Below, piece after piece: positions 53,419 to 64,000 of a stretch of 64,000 nt of DNA. Made by a program: the position numbers and the translations under genes. Position 1 is the first letter of the stretch. Each line of letters opens with the position of its first letter. Source of the DNA: Sphaerosporella brunnea (taxonomy: Eukaryota > Ascomycota > Pezizomycetes > Pezizales > Pyronemataceae); assembly GCA_008704415.1 (NCBI GenBank), contig VXIS01000044.1, positions 1 through 64,000 on the forward strand, read 5' to 3'. The notes below the pieces were generated by a model. It did not search any database and was not told the DNA's origin. It saw only the letters and a program-made list of their open reading frames with translations.

Positions 53419-54282
53419 TCAATACATGACGCCTCTGTCAGGCCAGACTCCAACTTTAGTGGTGTTGAGGAAAGACAGGACCGCCTCCGTGCACCTATCG
53501 TCGGCCAGCAGGGCTGAAGTAGCCGTTGCTGGCCAGCGCTTTCTCTTTCCCTCGTTGGTAGCAGCAAGCACCTCCTTACACATAACTTTCTGCTCTGCCT
53601 TCCAGCTCTTGCAGAATTCGAAAAGGTGATCTTTGGTCTGGGTGGCGCCGCTTCCGCACCACCAGCGTTTGTCGTCGGTCCTGCGGCCCGTCCATAGGAG
53701 GTATTGGCCGATAGGTGCCTTGCCAGTCCTCAGCTGATAGAAGCGTGCCGCTAGGGGCTTCTTTGCTTTGGCCGCGGTGGGGTCGGCCTTCTTTCGTCTT
53801 CGGTAATACTTTTTATCGGCGCAATGGTTGGCCAGCCAGATTTCTCGATCTCGGAGCCCTGCCTCGATGACTTGGCGGCTCAAACGTGCCAGCGACATGG
53901 TGGCCATTTCGGTTTCCGTCAGGCTCTTCTTGCCGTGGACGCCGGCGGCCGCTTCTTTGGCGATCTGGTCTGCCAGCTCGTTTCCGGGCACCTCGACGTG
54001 TCCTGGGACCCAGTGGTACTCCACGGCCCATCCGCTCGACCTCAGCGTCGCTTCGGCCTGCACAATGTGAGGAAGAAGCCATTGCCCCGGCCCCGGCCTG
54101 CCATGCTGTATGCGTCTTAGGGCCGCCTGGGCATCTGCCACTGCGCCGTTGGTATGGCAGGAGTTTTTTTGCCGTGCAGTGTACGCTTCAGGACAAGACT
54201 GGGCACCACACGCCTCTGCAATCGGGGGCTGCGCCGGCCGAGTTGCAGTACGCCTGTGACGACGGCACCACACTGGGTGCAT
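53419..54282 (-). pseudogene. LINE (Tad-like) 3' fragment: RNase H and C-terminal region
   Basis: An open frame of 287 codons. Residues about 70-120 hold an RNase H core (LRSSGWAVEYHWVPGHVEVP followed by GNELADQIAKEA). A long C-terminal region follows, with a Cys/His patch (WWCGSG-TKDHLFEFCKSW) and the tail SALLADDRCTEAVLSFLNTT. This order is typical of the end of ORF2 in fungal non-LTR retrotransposons of the Tad group. The reverse transcriptase and endonuclease are absent and the upstream sequence decays quickly (stops and frame changes from about 54283 to 54560). This is a 5'-truncated copy, as LINEs usually leave. It is not expected to be functional. Confidence 0.8.
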
Positions 54283-54620
54283 CGCTGAGGAGAATGATCC
54301 GAACTGCTACCTATAATCCGCCCGCTGCCCGCTGCCCCGCTTTTGAATTGACCACGCGTGTCAAGGCGTTGACCTCTTTCCATCTGCCTCCAATCGGTGG
54401 AACGTCCGCCACAAGAGCTTGCCGACCCTACGGCGACGCTCTAGCTTCAGCCTCGGGCGGCATTACGATGTCCGGAAATGTCGCGGCGGTAGCAGTAGAT
54501 GAACGGGCCATAAGAGGTAGGAAATTGCACGGACCTAAGTGGGACCTCGCGCAGGCCGATGTGGGAGGTTGCGCATAGTGGGGTGGAAGGATTCGTCGGC
54601 GCGGTGCGGGTGATCACAAA

Positions 54621-54739
54621 ATATCACTCGACAAAAGTGTGGTATTTTTGATCAACACGGAAAAGTGTAGTACATAGGAAATAGACCTTTAAAAGGTTTA
54701 CCGTAATAATTACCGACCTCGGCCTAGTTCGAGTGATAT
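54621..54739. repeat. Short inverted-repeat element
   Basis: ATATCACTCGA at 54621-54631 and TCGAGTGATAT at 54729-54739 bound an AT-rich, non-coding 97-bp interior. The GAGTGATAT word recurs at 5094 and 59811. Confidence 0.5.
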
Positions 54740-56785
54740 CAAAAGCATGCTCCGGCAGGCAGGCAATAATTGTCACTCCGAGTACTAGTACTGGGTCCCA
54801 CCACCAAACCCACATTCGATTCTTAGTTTCTCCCTCGTGAGGAGTCCATTAAGAGTTAAATTCCAGTTGATCTACGGCCTAGAGGCTCAGCAGTGAACAA
54901 AAACCACAGTCACAGAAAATCACTCGCTTGCTCACTGCTCAGTGGTGCTCAATTCCTGTTGTTGCGGCTAGTTGTGGCGGCGCCAGCGTGCAGAGATCAA
55001 TGCGTGTTCGGCCCCCCTCTCCTCTTCTCCATATACTATCTATCATGTATCCTACAATCAATCTGTTCTCGCCCACGACTCCAACACTCCACATCTGCGC
55101 CCGGAGCTGTGCAATATGCTTGAGGCTGGAATAACTGCTCCAACAGCAGTCCTTCTTGGTAGAAGTGGCTGCTAGCCGCTAGGTCTCATTGGTGCTCAAA
55201 GTGTATATGCTCAGATTGCTCGAATTTCAAGCCCGCTGTGCTATGCCGGTGTGCAAACATCACGCGGCATAGCAGTGGGTTATTCCTGGAAGTGTTCTGG
55301 AGCAAGCCGTCACGCGGCCTAGGGCCCTTCAAAAAAAACTGCGTGGGTAAGCTGGGAGGGCCTGGCACGCTGGCCGTTCTGCACACCCCCAGCAAGGTAA
55401 GCAATCGCCGGGTGCATACTAGGTGATTGCTGTTTGCTTTCGTACTGCGTGGCGCACCTACCGCTAGTCCAGAATAGACGGGGGCTGGCGGCAGGCGACA
55501 TAACTTGCAGCCGCCGCCGCAAGGGTCGTTGTTAAGATCAAACCTGTCGGAAGAAAAAAAATCAAAAAAAAATCTGAGATATGGGTGTGTATGAGCCATG
55601 AGGCGCCGGAAACGGATGGCTCCAAACAATGCACTATTTACAGCAGCAAAAGGGCCAAACCGGAGAATGCCATACCGACGTTGATATCGGCCCGCCAGGT
55701 TCCAGCTCAAGCGTGGCCATCACTGGAATGGGAGCTTTGCTGCGTTTAGGTGTTTGGAAGTTTCGGAACCTGCCCGCTCCCTACCCCCCCGCATTACCAG
55801 CTTTCGACCACCTTCCTATGAGTCGTTGAACAAGCCCGGTGATACACTGTGACGCACTTGTTTCAGTTCACTTCAAAGTTGAAGCATCTTCCGGCCTAAG
55901 GGTGGCTGCAGTGGAGCTGCGTGGAGGCCGCAGGAGGGGTCGAAAAAGATCTGCGGGTTTCCCCGGGTGATACACTGTGATGCGCTTGCTTTGCCCCCCA
56001 AAGCGCTTATGCCAAATTGCACGCAAGCTTGAGGGCTGCATTCCCGCCCGGGCCGTCCCACCACACCCTCGCCGAGTGAACATCGTTTCTCATGTTTCTC
56101 AACGCTCACCGAGGAGCCAAGTTTGTACGGCATCTGCGCGCAAGACTCATAGATCCGGACTAAATTGATATTGGAGGTATGGACGGAGGTTGTTGTCCAG
56201 TCTAGGTTTTATGCGCGCGTATGTAACTAGAGGCTTGCCGTACTTACATACGGCGTAACGGTATAATCTCGCAGTGGTAGACTCATCTCTCGCCCCAGGA
56301 TTCAAGACTTCGCAACCACGATGACGCGTTCCGTTGCGTCTCTAGAAGTTTAAGCGCTTGGTGTGCTCCATTCCTTTCTTCTTCTTTTTTTTTTTTTTGC
56401 CAGCTGCGTCACATGCACACAAGGTTGACGTTTGGTTTGAGCCTGGATGGATAGTTCAGCTGCAAGCAGGCCTGCGGCGCGATGTACCTGGGGTATACTA
56501 GGCAACAGCAGAGACCCGGGCCATGGGACAGCTTGTGATTCGTCGTCAATGCATTCAGCCTTGGGCGTCGTCGCCAGTTCGAGAATTATCACCAACATTC
56601 CAGGACGCCCGGTGCGGTGCGCACACGTTTGTACGCACAGTCGTCGTGAAACCAACCGGGGGGGGGGCCTTATTCTGGGGGGAGCTATGAAGCAGAGAAC
56701 CGTTTATCTTGAGCGGGGGCGGACGTCCCCTTTCTAGTGACAAGTCACAAACAAGTTCGTTCGTTCCGTTTTTTCAAGCTTTAAT
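54740..56785. other. Intergenic, nothing intact
   Basis: No supported gene. A 20-bp direct repeat (GGTGATACACTGTGA) occurs at 55840 and 55966. A tRNA-like A/B-box arrangement near 56270-56310 was examined and not called. Confidence 0.5.
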
Positions 56786-58064
56786 ATGACGAGCCCTACC
56801 TCCTCCACCTCGTCGCTGGAAGCACACGCAGAGAAGCATTTTACAGACACCAGATGCGACGCTTTCTTGAGGGCCGACAAAGCGTTCAAGCAATACCTCC
56901 TTGACAACGAGCCCGTCTATGCCGCCCTGCACGCAGTGCGTTTAAAGGTTCAAAATGATGCCCCATCACTAGCTAGATAGCTAACTAACCCGCTGGTTCC
57001 AGGGCTGGGACAATACAGAGGGTGGAGATGAATACTTCAAGATCAGACGTGAGAGTGCAGACCGGGCGCAGAGCCTCCAGCACCAACGGGCACATCTCTC
57101 CATGATGAAAAACATCGGCCACGACATGCAGGAGAAAACAGGAGCATTCACGCCCGCCTCGGTCGGAGAAGGCGAGACAACGAAGGTTCTCGACCTCTGC
57201 ATGGCTCCCGGTGGCTTCACCTCCGTGGCTCTCGAAACGAACCATGATGCCGCAGTCGACGCTATCAGTCTGCCGGTGCGCGACGGGGGACCCAAGATCT
57301 TGCTCCCGTTTGGTGTCAAAGACTCGCGTGTACGGGTGTGTTTCGCCGACCTGACCATGTTCGCCTCCGAGTTCGGCCTGGAGGAAGCCGAGGTGCCCGC
57401 CGACCATCCTGATTTCGACCTTTTCAACTATTCCCGCCCGTTCGAAGGCAACCAGTACGACCTGGTCATCTGCGATGGGCAAGTTCTCAGGACCCACGTT
57501 CGGGGCGAACACCGCAACAAGAGGGAGGCGACCCGCCTCACCAATTCGGAACTAATTCTTGGCCTCCAACGTATCAAGCCAGGCGGAACCTTCGTGATCC
57601 TATTACACAAGATAGAATCGCTCGACTGCGTCTTGTTGCTGCGAGAGTTCGGTCAGTTCGCAGATGTCGAGATCTTCAAACCGCACAAAACCCACTCCAT
57701 ACGCTCGTCCTTCTACCTCGTGGCGAAGAACGTTCAGCCCGGGAGCACGGCAGCCGGTCTTGCTTTGCGGAGATACAAGAACCTATGGAAACAAACCACG
57801 CTTTTGGAGCCTATTCACGGGGATGGTGTTACTGCTGATGAGAACGCGCTGATGGCTGTTATTGACGATTTTGGCGACACGTTGAGGGATTTGGGACGGG
57901 AAGTGTGGAGGATTCAGAAGGACGCCTTGGAGAAGGCGCCTTTTATCAGTGGGGATAAGGACCCAGCAGAGCTCCGGCGGAATAATGAATGGACTCTCGT
58001 TGTTTCCAGGGGACGTGCATTCAGGGTACGTGGCGGAGGAGGGAGGTACCAGTCTTACTCGTAA
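56786..58064 (+). CDS. FtsJ-like (RrmJ-type) methyltransferase
   Basis: Two exons, 56786-56935 and 57003-58064, encode 403 aa. The 67-bp intron uses GTGCGT and CAG with branch CTAAC. A donor 18 bp later (GTTCAA, adding VRLK) is also in frame but weaker. The SAM-binding motif I is VLDLCMAPGGF (about residues 112-122). The motif IV aspartate is in YDLVICDGQ (D near 208). The third block is GGTFVILLHKIES (K near 253) and the fourth KPHKTHSIRSSFYLV. This is the Rossmann fold of FtsJ/RrmJ RNA 2'-O-methyltransferases. The usual fourth catalytic Glu (S-x-E-x-Y) is replaced by Phe (SSFY), so activity or target may differ. It is likely cytosolic or nuclear. Substrate unknown. Confidence 0.85.
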
Positions 58065-59148
58065 GATGGCTGTTCCATGCGGTAGATACATTAGCCGCTA
58101 TAATTGTGCGTTGATTTCAAATTTCCTGCTTCCTTTGTCTTACTCTGCGGAATCCAAAAGTTTCCGAGACATCGTATGTACTGAAGTACATTAGATATGC
58201 ACACCAAGAGACGTCGACCTGCCTCAAAGCCCAAAGGTCTTTCCATAGGCTATGAGGGCCAATACGAAAACAAGTGAGCCTAGGGTAAGAAAGGTTAAAA
58301 GCCCAACCGACCCAGTGGACCGCGGTAGCTTAAAGTAATAGGTCTAATAACTACTAAGAAAGCTCTATTTGCTAGTAACCCCTAAAGGTAAAGCTGTCCC
58401 TTTGTCACTCATAGACCAGCACTCATCCGCCTCGGTCACGACTGACCAACGTGACCGTGACCGTGACCGCGCCGTAACAGGAGACTATGTGAGAGACGAA
58501 GAGACGACAGTGGAGACGGTATGGTGAGAGCAAACACGGAGCTCCCCAACTCCCCACTGGCCATGATTGCAGACCTTCGGCGCCAGTTGGAAAAACGCCG
58601 CAAGCTTGAAAGAATGAACCCTCCCCACACCAGATGAGATGAAAACCCCGCACCGGCAAACAAGAACTAGTGGAGATGCGGCGATTGATGTGAATAAAGC
58701 ACAGTTGATCAGCTCTTTCCACCTCGAAGTCGGTTCCAGTGCTTTGAAAGGTGACTCGCCGGCCGGTAGGATTTGGGTTGTATGATTGGGATGTCGGGTT
58801 CCCCCATCCTTCAAGTTACTTTACCTCCATTGAGCTCTCCCGTGACCGTCACGACCGGTTCCGACGGGTCGCGTTGCATCACGGACCGTCATTCGACTTC
58901 CCTATCCGCCTGATATGCGCTACTATTAGTATGTATCATGATACTACCAGCTTTAGGCGCCTACTCATGCTGCTACATCAAGCGATGAAGCACCGAGATT
59001 TGCCGGAGCAGGTGAGCTCCAAGAGTCATTGAGGCGCTTCGAGTCCGGACCATACCATGCTGAGGCAGCAGCATCAACACGAACCACACCGAACCTCCAT
59101 AAACCGCGGATTCCCTCCGCATTTCCCCTCCCTCCACCGACACTAGCT
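58065..59148. other. Intergenic, nothing recognised
   Basis: No supported gene. GTGACCGTGACC-type short repeats lie near 58450. A possible upstream exon for the next gene (ATG about 58931, donor GTGAGC at 59011) was considered but not supported. Confidence 0.45.
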
Positions 59149-59739
59149 ATGCCAACCGCAACGCCGCTTCCAAAAACCGCGGGCCCAAGCCAAAAGGATA
59201 CCTCGACGCAAACCTTCGCACCGTTCCACTCGTGTTCCCAATGCCGGCACCACTGCCCCACCGTCCCGGGTCCCGAAGACCCAGGGCTCAAGCCGCAGCG
59301 CCATGTGGCCCTGGGTCCACCTCTCGACAAGGGCAGAGCTACAGAGCCGCGTTCACCCGCTGCAAAGCCTCCCTGCGTTGGCGCGAAAGGCCCCCTCAGC
59401 AAAGCGGAAAACGTCCAGCGATACCTCTGGATCCGAGAGGAACGAATTGCTGCGCTCGAGAAGTCACTGGACAGACTCAAGAAGCCGCATGTGCGGGGGA
59501 ACGCGGACTGGCTTGAGAGCGCTATCGAGACGGCGAGGAGCCGGGCCACCGCTTTGAGCTGGGCTTGTGAGGATCTCGATGTTGCGCGGTACGAGTTGAA
59601 GAAAGAAACCAAGGAGGCTGAGGAGGCGAAGGAACGGGTGGCGGTGGAGAAGCAGAAAGTACTGGAAGAGCTGAAGGCAAAGGAAGAGAAGGCAAGGGCG
59701 AAGGAAGAGAAAGCCAATGGGAAGAAATGGTTTCGCTAG
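59149..59739 (+). CDS. Orphan protein with C-terminal coiled coil
   Basis: An ORF of 196 aa from MPTATPLPKTAGPSQKDTST. The first half is Pro/Ala-rich with one CSQC-H-HC cluster (HSCSQCRHHCP, about residues 28-38). The second half is a long charged helix. It starts VQRYLWIREERIAALEKSLD and ends in Glu/Lys heptads (ELKAKEEKARAKEEKANGKK), a strong coiled-coil prediction. No family is recognised. The longer frame begins with TTG at 59029; the first ATG is 59149. The gene sits between the methyltransferase and a repeat-bearing spacer. Confidence 0.5.
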   Translation: MPTATPLPKTAGPSQKDTSTQTFAPFHSCSQCRHHCPTVPGPEDPGLKPQRHVALGPPLDKGRATEPRSPAAKPPCVGAKGPLSKAENVQRYLWIREERIAALEKSLDRLKKPHVRGNADWLESAIETARSRATALSWACEDLDVARYELKKETKEAEEAKERVAVEKQKVLEELKAKEEKARAKEEKANGKKWFR

Positions 59740-61415
59740 GTGGTTTGTCAGCCAATAAGGTCTCTGGTTCATTCAGTTTGCCGATCAACTAAGCCTAACA
59801 CAGTACATTCGAGTGATATTACAGAGAGGCACTGCAACACAGAAATGGCACATTCCAGCAAAATCCGAGCGCCAGATGACATACTTTATTTTTGAAGGGC
59901 AGACCGTTATACAGTATTCCTCAGTATTCGTCTCTACAGATCTATGGACTATTCTCTCCGCTTTACTTGCTGTGGCCGCGATGTCCGGGTCCGCTGGTTT
60001 TTTGGTGTTCTGGCACTCAGCCTTAGCGACCGCGCCTTCAGCCTTTGTGTAGCGCAGCCTTGTGATCGCCCAGGACTCTGGTACCAGCATGTGCCATGAA
60101 CTCCTATATAGCGCGCCATATAGCCTAACTCTACCCGCCGCTTCAGCCCATTCAACCGCGGCAGCTCTCACTTCAAACCTGCCCCCGTCTCTCATATCCA
60201 GAGCACAGCATACGCAACAGATAGTAGAGCCAGAGAGGCTGCCAATGACGCTCCTCGGCCGCAGGTGGCCGACGACGCGGAATTCTCTCCCGCGGGGCTA
60301 ATGTAGGCGGGTTTAGACCACACGCCGCCGGGGGGGGGGGGGTGGGATCTCGCGGCATGTACGGGAGGGCCTAAAAACAGAACATACTAAGCACATCCCT
60401 AGCCACTGGAAATATGTAGGCAGAAAGCAAGTCTCAAAAACAGAAGCATCCCCGCAGCCTAGTGAGGCCACATCACGTCGTTCACTGGGCAGGCGAGCAT
60501 CCACTTCCGCTGGCAGGAAAGTATCAGAGGGGCCCAGAAGTCCAATCATCGAGCATCGTCCACTCCACACGCCGAACGACCATTGACCACCCAACCAGAC
60601 CAGTCAAAGTACCTATCGCCCCCCCCCCCCCCAACCACCACCCGTCCCCGCCCGCTCCCACAGAGTTGCCAGCACATCAAGTGGGCGTGACTACAGCATC
60701 TGAACCGTCTCATCAAGGATCATGACACGTATGTAACCCCCCCCCCCCCCACTCCGGCGGGAAGCAGCCCGCGGCGGCAGGCAGCAAAGAGTCAGGCGCC
60801 CGTTTTGCCGCTGTCATTTGATTTTTTTTGATTGGACCTTTATCCGGTGGGGGATCATCGCCCCGTCGTCCAAGCCAAATAGCCATAGGGGCCGACCCGC
60901 ACGCCCCCAACAGCAGAGCAAAGACAAAGCGTTGGGAAGGTAACTAGTTGGAAACATCCAAGGTGTGCAAACAAAGCCAGTAAGCCCATGAGTGGCATGC
61001 TTGGGGAACTGCACCGGCCTAATTGTCATCTGCCGTTACCAGGGCTTCTCCACACTTAAACAGTCACGTGGAGTTTACCGTACCGTTCCGCTATCTAGGC
61101 GCAAACGCTCTTACACGGCAGTCGCCATGCAGTTACTAACCAACTGCAGGTCCAACATGTTCGGCGGTCGAATGAGAGGACAAACGACCGTCACAGGCTG
61201 CATCGCGAACAAACATGGCTTATTTGATAGGTGTTCATTGAAACCATTGAAAGCAGGACTCGCTAAACAAACCGATGCAGGCAAATGATACTCTACAACA
61301 AAAATCATGACGAGAAAGCGCAAGGGTATTTCGTAAAAGACAGCGAGTAAGAAAAAGAAAATATTCGGTTTAAAACAAGCCCGCAAATCCAACAAAGTAT
61401 GGTGGTATCCCGCGC
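59740..61415. other. Intergenic with C/G homopolymer runs
   Basis: No supported gene. GAGTGATATTACAG at 59811-59824 repeats the 5094 word. Runs of G (about 60330-60342) and C (about 60619-60632, 60738-60751) are present. A minus frame at 59785-60195 (136 codons) has no motif and is not called. Confidence 0.5.
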
Positions 61416-63932
61416 TCACGCGTAGCTCATCATGCCTGGTTCACGTTAGAAAGCGTATATTCAGGACTGCTTGTGGGGGTGCTTACCATCGATCTGACCG
61501 GTTCCCTTGAGATCGTGCTCAAATTGCTCTGTCACCTCTAGAACGCGTGTCAGATGCTTCAGAGACAAGGGTTCCATCATCGATCCAGCGAGCGCCTGCG
61601 CGGTTCGTACTACGTTCTTGATCTGTAGCTTAGTCAGCAACACAATTCTGTTCCACCAGGCAACTTCAACATACCTGGCGTCCGTTGAGCTCCCGACGAG
61701 CAAGTGTTTCTAGCTCTTCACTGGTGACAATCTCGCGCAGCTTCTTCTCCTCCACCGTAAGAGTGGCCTCCGAGGTTGTGCTCGAAGCGTCGTCCTGCTT
61801 CTCCGCATCTTCACCATCGTCCTGTGCGAGACTCAACTCCTCACGTGCAACCATGTCGAGGAAGGTCTTCCAGATGATGCGCTTTGCCTTGCGGTCGAGG
61901 TCGCTATACCTCAGAGCGATGTGAATGCGAGACTGGAAGGCCTCATCGAATGTCTCCACACGGTTGGTCGTCAAAAACAAAATGCCCTGGAAGTACTCAA
62001 GCAGACGAAGGAACACGCTGACAAGGGCGTTGCGGTGCAGTTCGTGAACGCTGCGGCGCTCGAGGAAAACATCAGCTTCATCAAGTAGCAGCACTGCGCC
62101 CCAGCCGTAACACATGTCCAGGATCCTGGAAAGCTGCACTTCCAACTGGCGGGAATCGGTTCCCAATTCCCCCGCAGACACCATGTAAAGTGGCTTCTGG
62201 AGGTACTCGGAAATTCCTTCGGCAGTCAGTGTCTTGCCCACACCGGGACGTCCGTGGAGCACGGCCACCAGCCCCTGTCCCTTTCCTCTGATGATGTCGT
62301 CTATTCCGGGAGACTTCTTGTTCGCAACTTTACCGCTGTGACTCTCTACAAGTGCCCTGACAATCTTCTTCTGGCCCTCCGGAAGCACCAAACTGTCGAA
62401 TGCGCCTGGGTTGAACACAATATCGCGGATGTGCTCAATGGCAAACTCCACCCACATTTTATCACCGAAACTGAATCCAAGCACCGTTGGCGAGCACAAG
62501 AGTAATTGCTCCTCTGTCATGCTCCCCGGAACGAGGGACTGCTTGTTTGATGGTCTCAGTGTTGAGGGAACACGCCCCAGACGGGACGCTTCTCGGTCGG
62601 CGAGCCTACTCGTGATGGTTGTTAACGTTTTTTCTTCCGTGGTCACGGTGATCGATCCTGCAAACTCGCGCTCGAGCCCGCCGCCCCCGTTGTCGACGGT
62701 GTCATCGAAACCAGGCATTGCATATCTCCCGGCACCGGGCTTGACCGGACTCGTGATGTAGTTCGGGTTCATGCGCCTGAAAGTCAGAGAATCCACCACA
62801 ATTCGGGAGTTGACCTCCAAGCGGATCAAGTTCTGCTTCTTCTTAAAGAAAGCAAGTCCTTTGTAGAATTTATAGTGCATGCCGTTCAGTGAGCCAAATT
62901 TACGTCCGCGGGCAACGAGCTTTTGCGTCACTGTATCCTTTTCCTCGTGGTAGGCGAGGGGAAAGACTGGGAGAGAGTCGATGCGGCGGCTACCGACAAA
63001 TTCCGGGATGTCAAGGAACGCTTTCGCTTCGCCGAACGTTTTGCCGTCGTAATCGATGTAATGGCAATCCATACAGAAAAACGTCTCCTGTCGTTGGTGG
63101 TCGTACTTTTCAGAGCCCCAGCCGAGCTTTACACAGCGGGGCTCATTGCTGCCGGAACAAGTTGTGTAAAGCAGGGTATTAGGCAAAAATAAGGCCCACA
63201 GCAAGTCGAAAGTGATTTCATGGTGTTCGAGAAGCGGACGGAGACGCGTTTCTATCGGTCTATAGTCATCGTCGATATACTGGCAAAGCAGGGCGAGATG
63301 GTCGACCTTGGCTTTGTTCTGCGACTCTTCGGGCAAAGCCTTCTCTTTCGCGAGGACATCTTTCAGGTCACCAAGATAGTTGAAGAGGAGGTTTGGGTCG
63401 ATCTGCGAGGTAGGGTTAGCAGGTAGGACACCGCACACGTCGCCGAAGGAAAACAGTGGGGGAGCCTCGCGGGGGGACTTGCCGATGGCTTATCTTCATG
63501 AAGGCTGACACCTTTGATATCCTTGAAAATCTCTCGCAATACAGGCGTAAGCTCCGGGCTCTTGATGTCGACGGTTGTGCTCTGGTATTTGTTTTGCCAA
63601 TCTGATCGCTATCAGTTTCGAGCGTGATAAAAAAAAAAAAAAAAAAAACGCGAAAAAACACAACAGCTGTATACGCACCGAATCGCCGTCTAACGACGAA
63701 GATATACTCTTCCCATTTATCGTCCTTATCGCGGCGGGACTTGGTGCTCTCGGTGAGGTAAAAATCGTGGATGTTTTTGTTGTACAGGTGATCCAGTCGC
63801 TTGAATTCGAGCTTGCTGGCACGCTCTCGCGGCTTTGCATTTAGGGGGTCGCCGTTTTCATCCAACTCATACTCGTCGCCGTTCAGCTCAAATTGGCCAT
63901 TCATGAAATGCCCCATGCGGGGCAGAGCTCTC
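61416..63932 (-). CDS. AAA ATPase with fungal DUF7025-type N-terminal region, 5' end probably off-window
   Basis: Five exons are visible on the minus strand: 63932(or 63916 ATG)-63679, 63601-63483, 63402-61675, 61622-61487 and 61435-61416. From the ATG at 63916 the product is 746 aa. A CTTTCAG acceptor at about 63933 suggests that an upstream exon lies beyond the window, so the gene is treated as partial. The second intron (63403-63482) is GC-AG (GCAAGT). The N-terminal region has NYLGDLKDVL and YHEEKDTVTQKL, as in the DUF7025 proteins. The AAA module has Walker A GRPGVGKT (about 503-510), Walker B VLLLDEADVF, sensor 1 LFLTTNRV and an arginine finger in FQSRIH. The C-terminus ends FEHDLKGTGQIDGMMSYA. 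The family consists of cytosolic fungal ATPases of unknown client. All nucleotide-binding residues are present. Confidence 0.9.
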
Positions 63933-64000
63933 CTGAAAGGCCGAGGATTGAGCGGTGGCGGTGGGGGGCAGCAGGCAGCCCCGCCAAGCAGAGCAGCAGC

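Noticed and set aside
56250..56320. tRNA-like arrangement (CGCAGTGGTAGACTC as A box, GGATTCAAGAC as B box)
   Set aside because: No acceptor stem or anticodon stem can be paired around these words. At most it is a decayed tRNA or SINE head.

Overview
The window is nuclear DNA of a filamentous ascomycete (Pezizomycotina). The evidence is the gene content (Zn2Cys6 factor, RTA1-like membrane protein, HET-domain protein, GH31 glucosidase, fungal DUF7025-type AAA ATPase) and the gene structure: introns of about 49-80 bp with GTRNGT donors and CTAAC/CTGAC branch sites. I cannot fix the genus. All exon coordinates below were worked out by eye from splice signals, frame continuity and family motifs.

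Thirteen protein genes are well supported. From left to right they are: Zn2Cys6 factor (5982-7199 +); RTA1-like 7-TM protein (9408-10348 +); two tandem paralogues of a small secreted SH3-like cysteine protein (11176-11666 - and 13614-14174 -); phospholipase D (16760-19383 -); a conserved fungal orphan (20387-21004 -); a vWA-domain protein (23658-25411 +); a histone-H1-like Lys/Pro/Ala-repeat protein (27928-29356 +); HET-domain protein (35352-37337 +); a small two-exon orphan (38872-39455 -); secreted GH31 alpha-glucosidase (41914-44714 -); FtsJ-like methyltransferase (56786-58064 +); and an AAA ATPase that probably runs off the right edge (61416-63932 -). A coiled-coil orphan (59149-59739 +) is less certain. 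The genes show no operon-like logic and no secondary-metabolite cluster. They are ordinary housekeeping and accessory genes separated by repeat-rich DNA.

The rest is a graveyard of mobile DNA. It includes a Tc1/mariner-type DDE relic (3783-4691), a MULE-like element with ~110-bp TIRs lying against a poly-T tract 3' of the Zn2Cys6 gene (7372-8380), the 3' end of a Tad-like LINE (53419-54282), several MITE-like inverted repeats, and hAT-like termini. Two inverted copies of an unusual TIR element (33560-35008 truncated; 47099-50046 with both ends) carry 34-bp subterminal repeats and a small coiled-coil ORF. They bracket the HET gene and the GH31 gene.

The most unusual structure is at 30.65-31.47 kb. 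Two 115-bp near-perfect palindromes with related ~60-bp cores (repeats of the type AGTGACTTNGCCAC) but unrelated outer arms sit side by side inside the loop of a third palindrome. A close relative of that third palindrome, without the insertion, lies 0.5 kb away. A further copy of the core occurs at 5646-5718, and single core units occur in the promoters of both secreted-protein paralogues. This looks like a hairpin-forming repeat family that inserts into palindrome centres.
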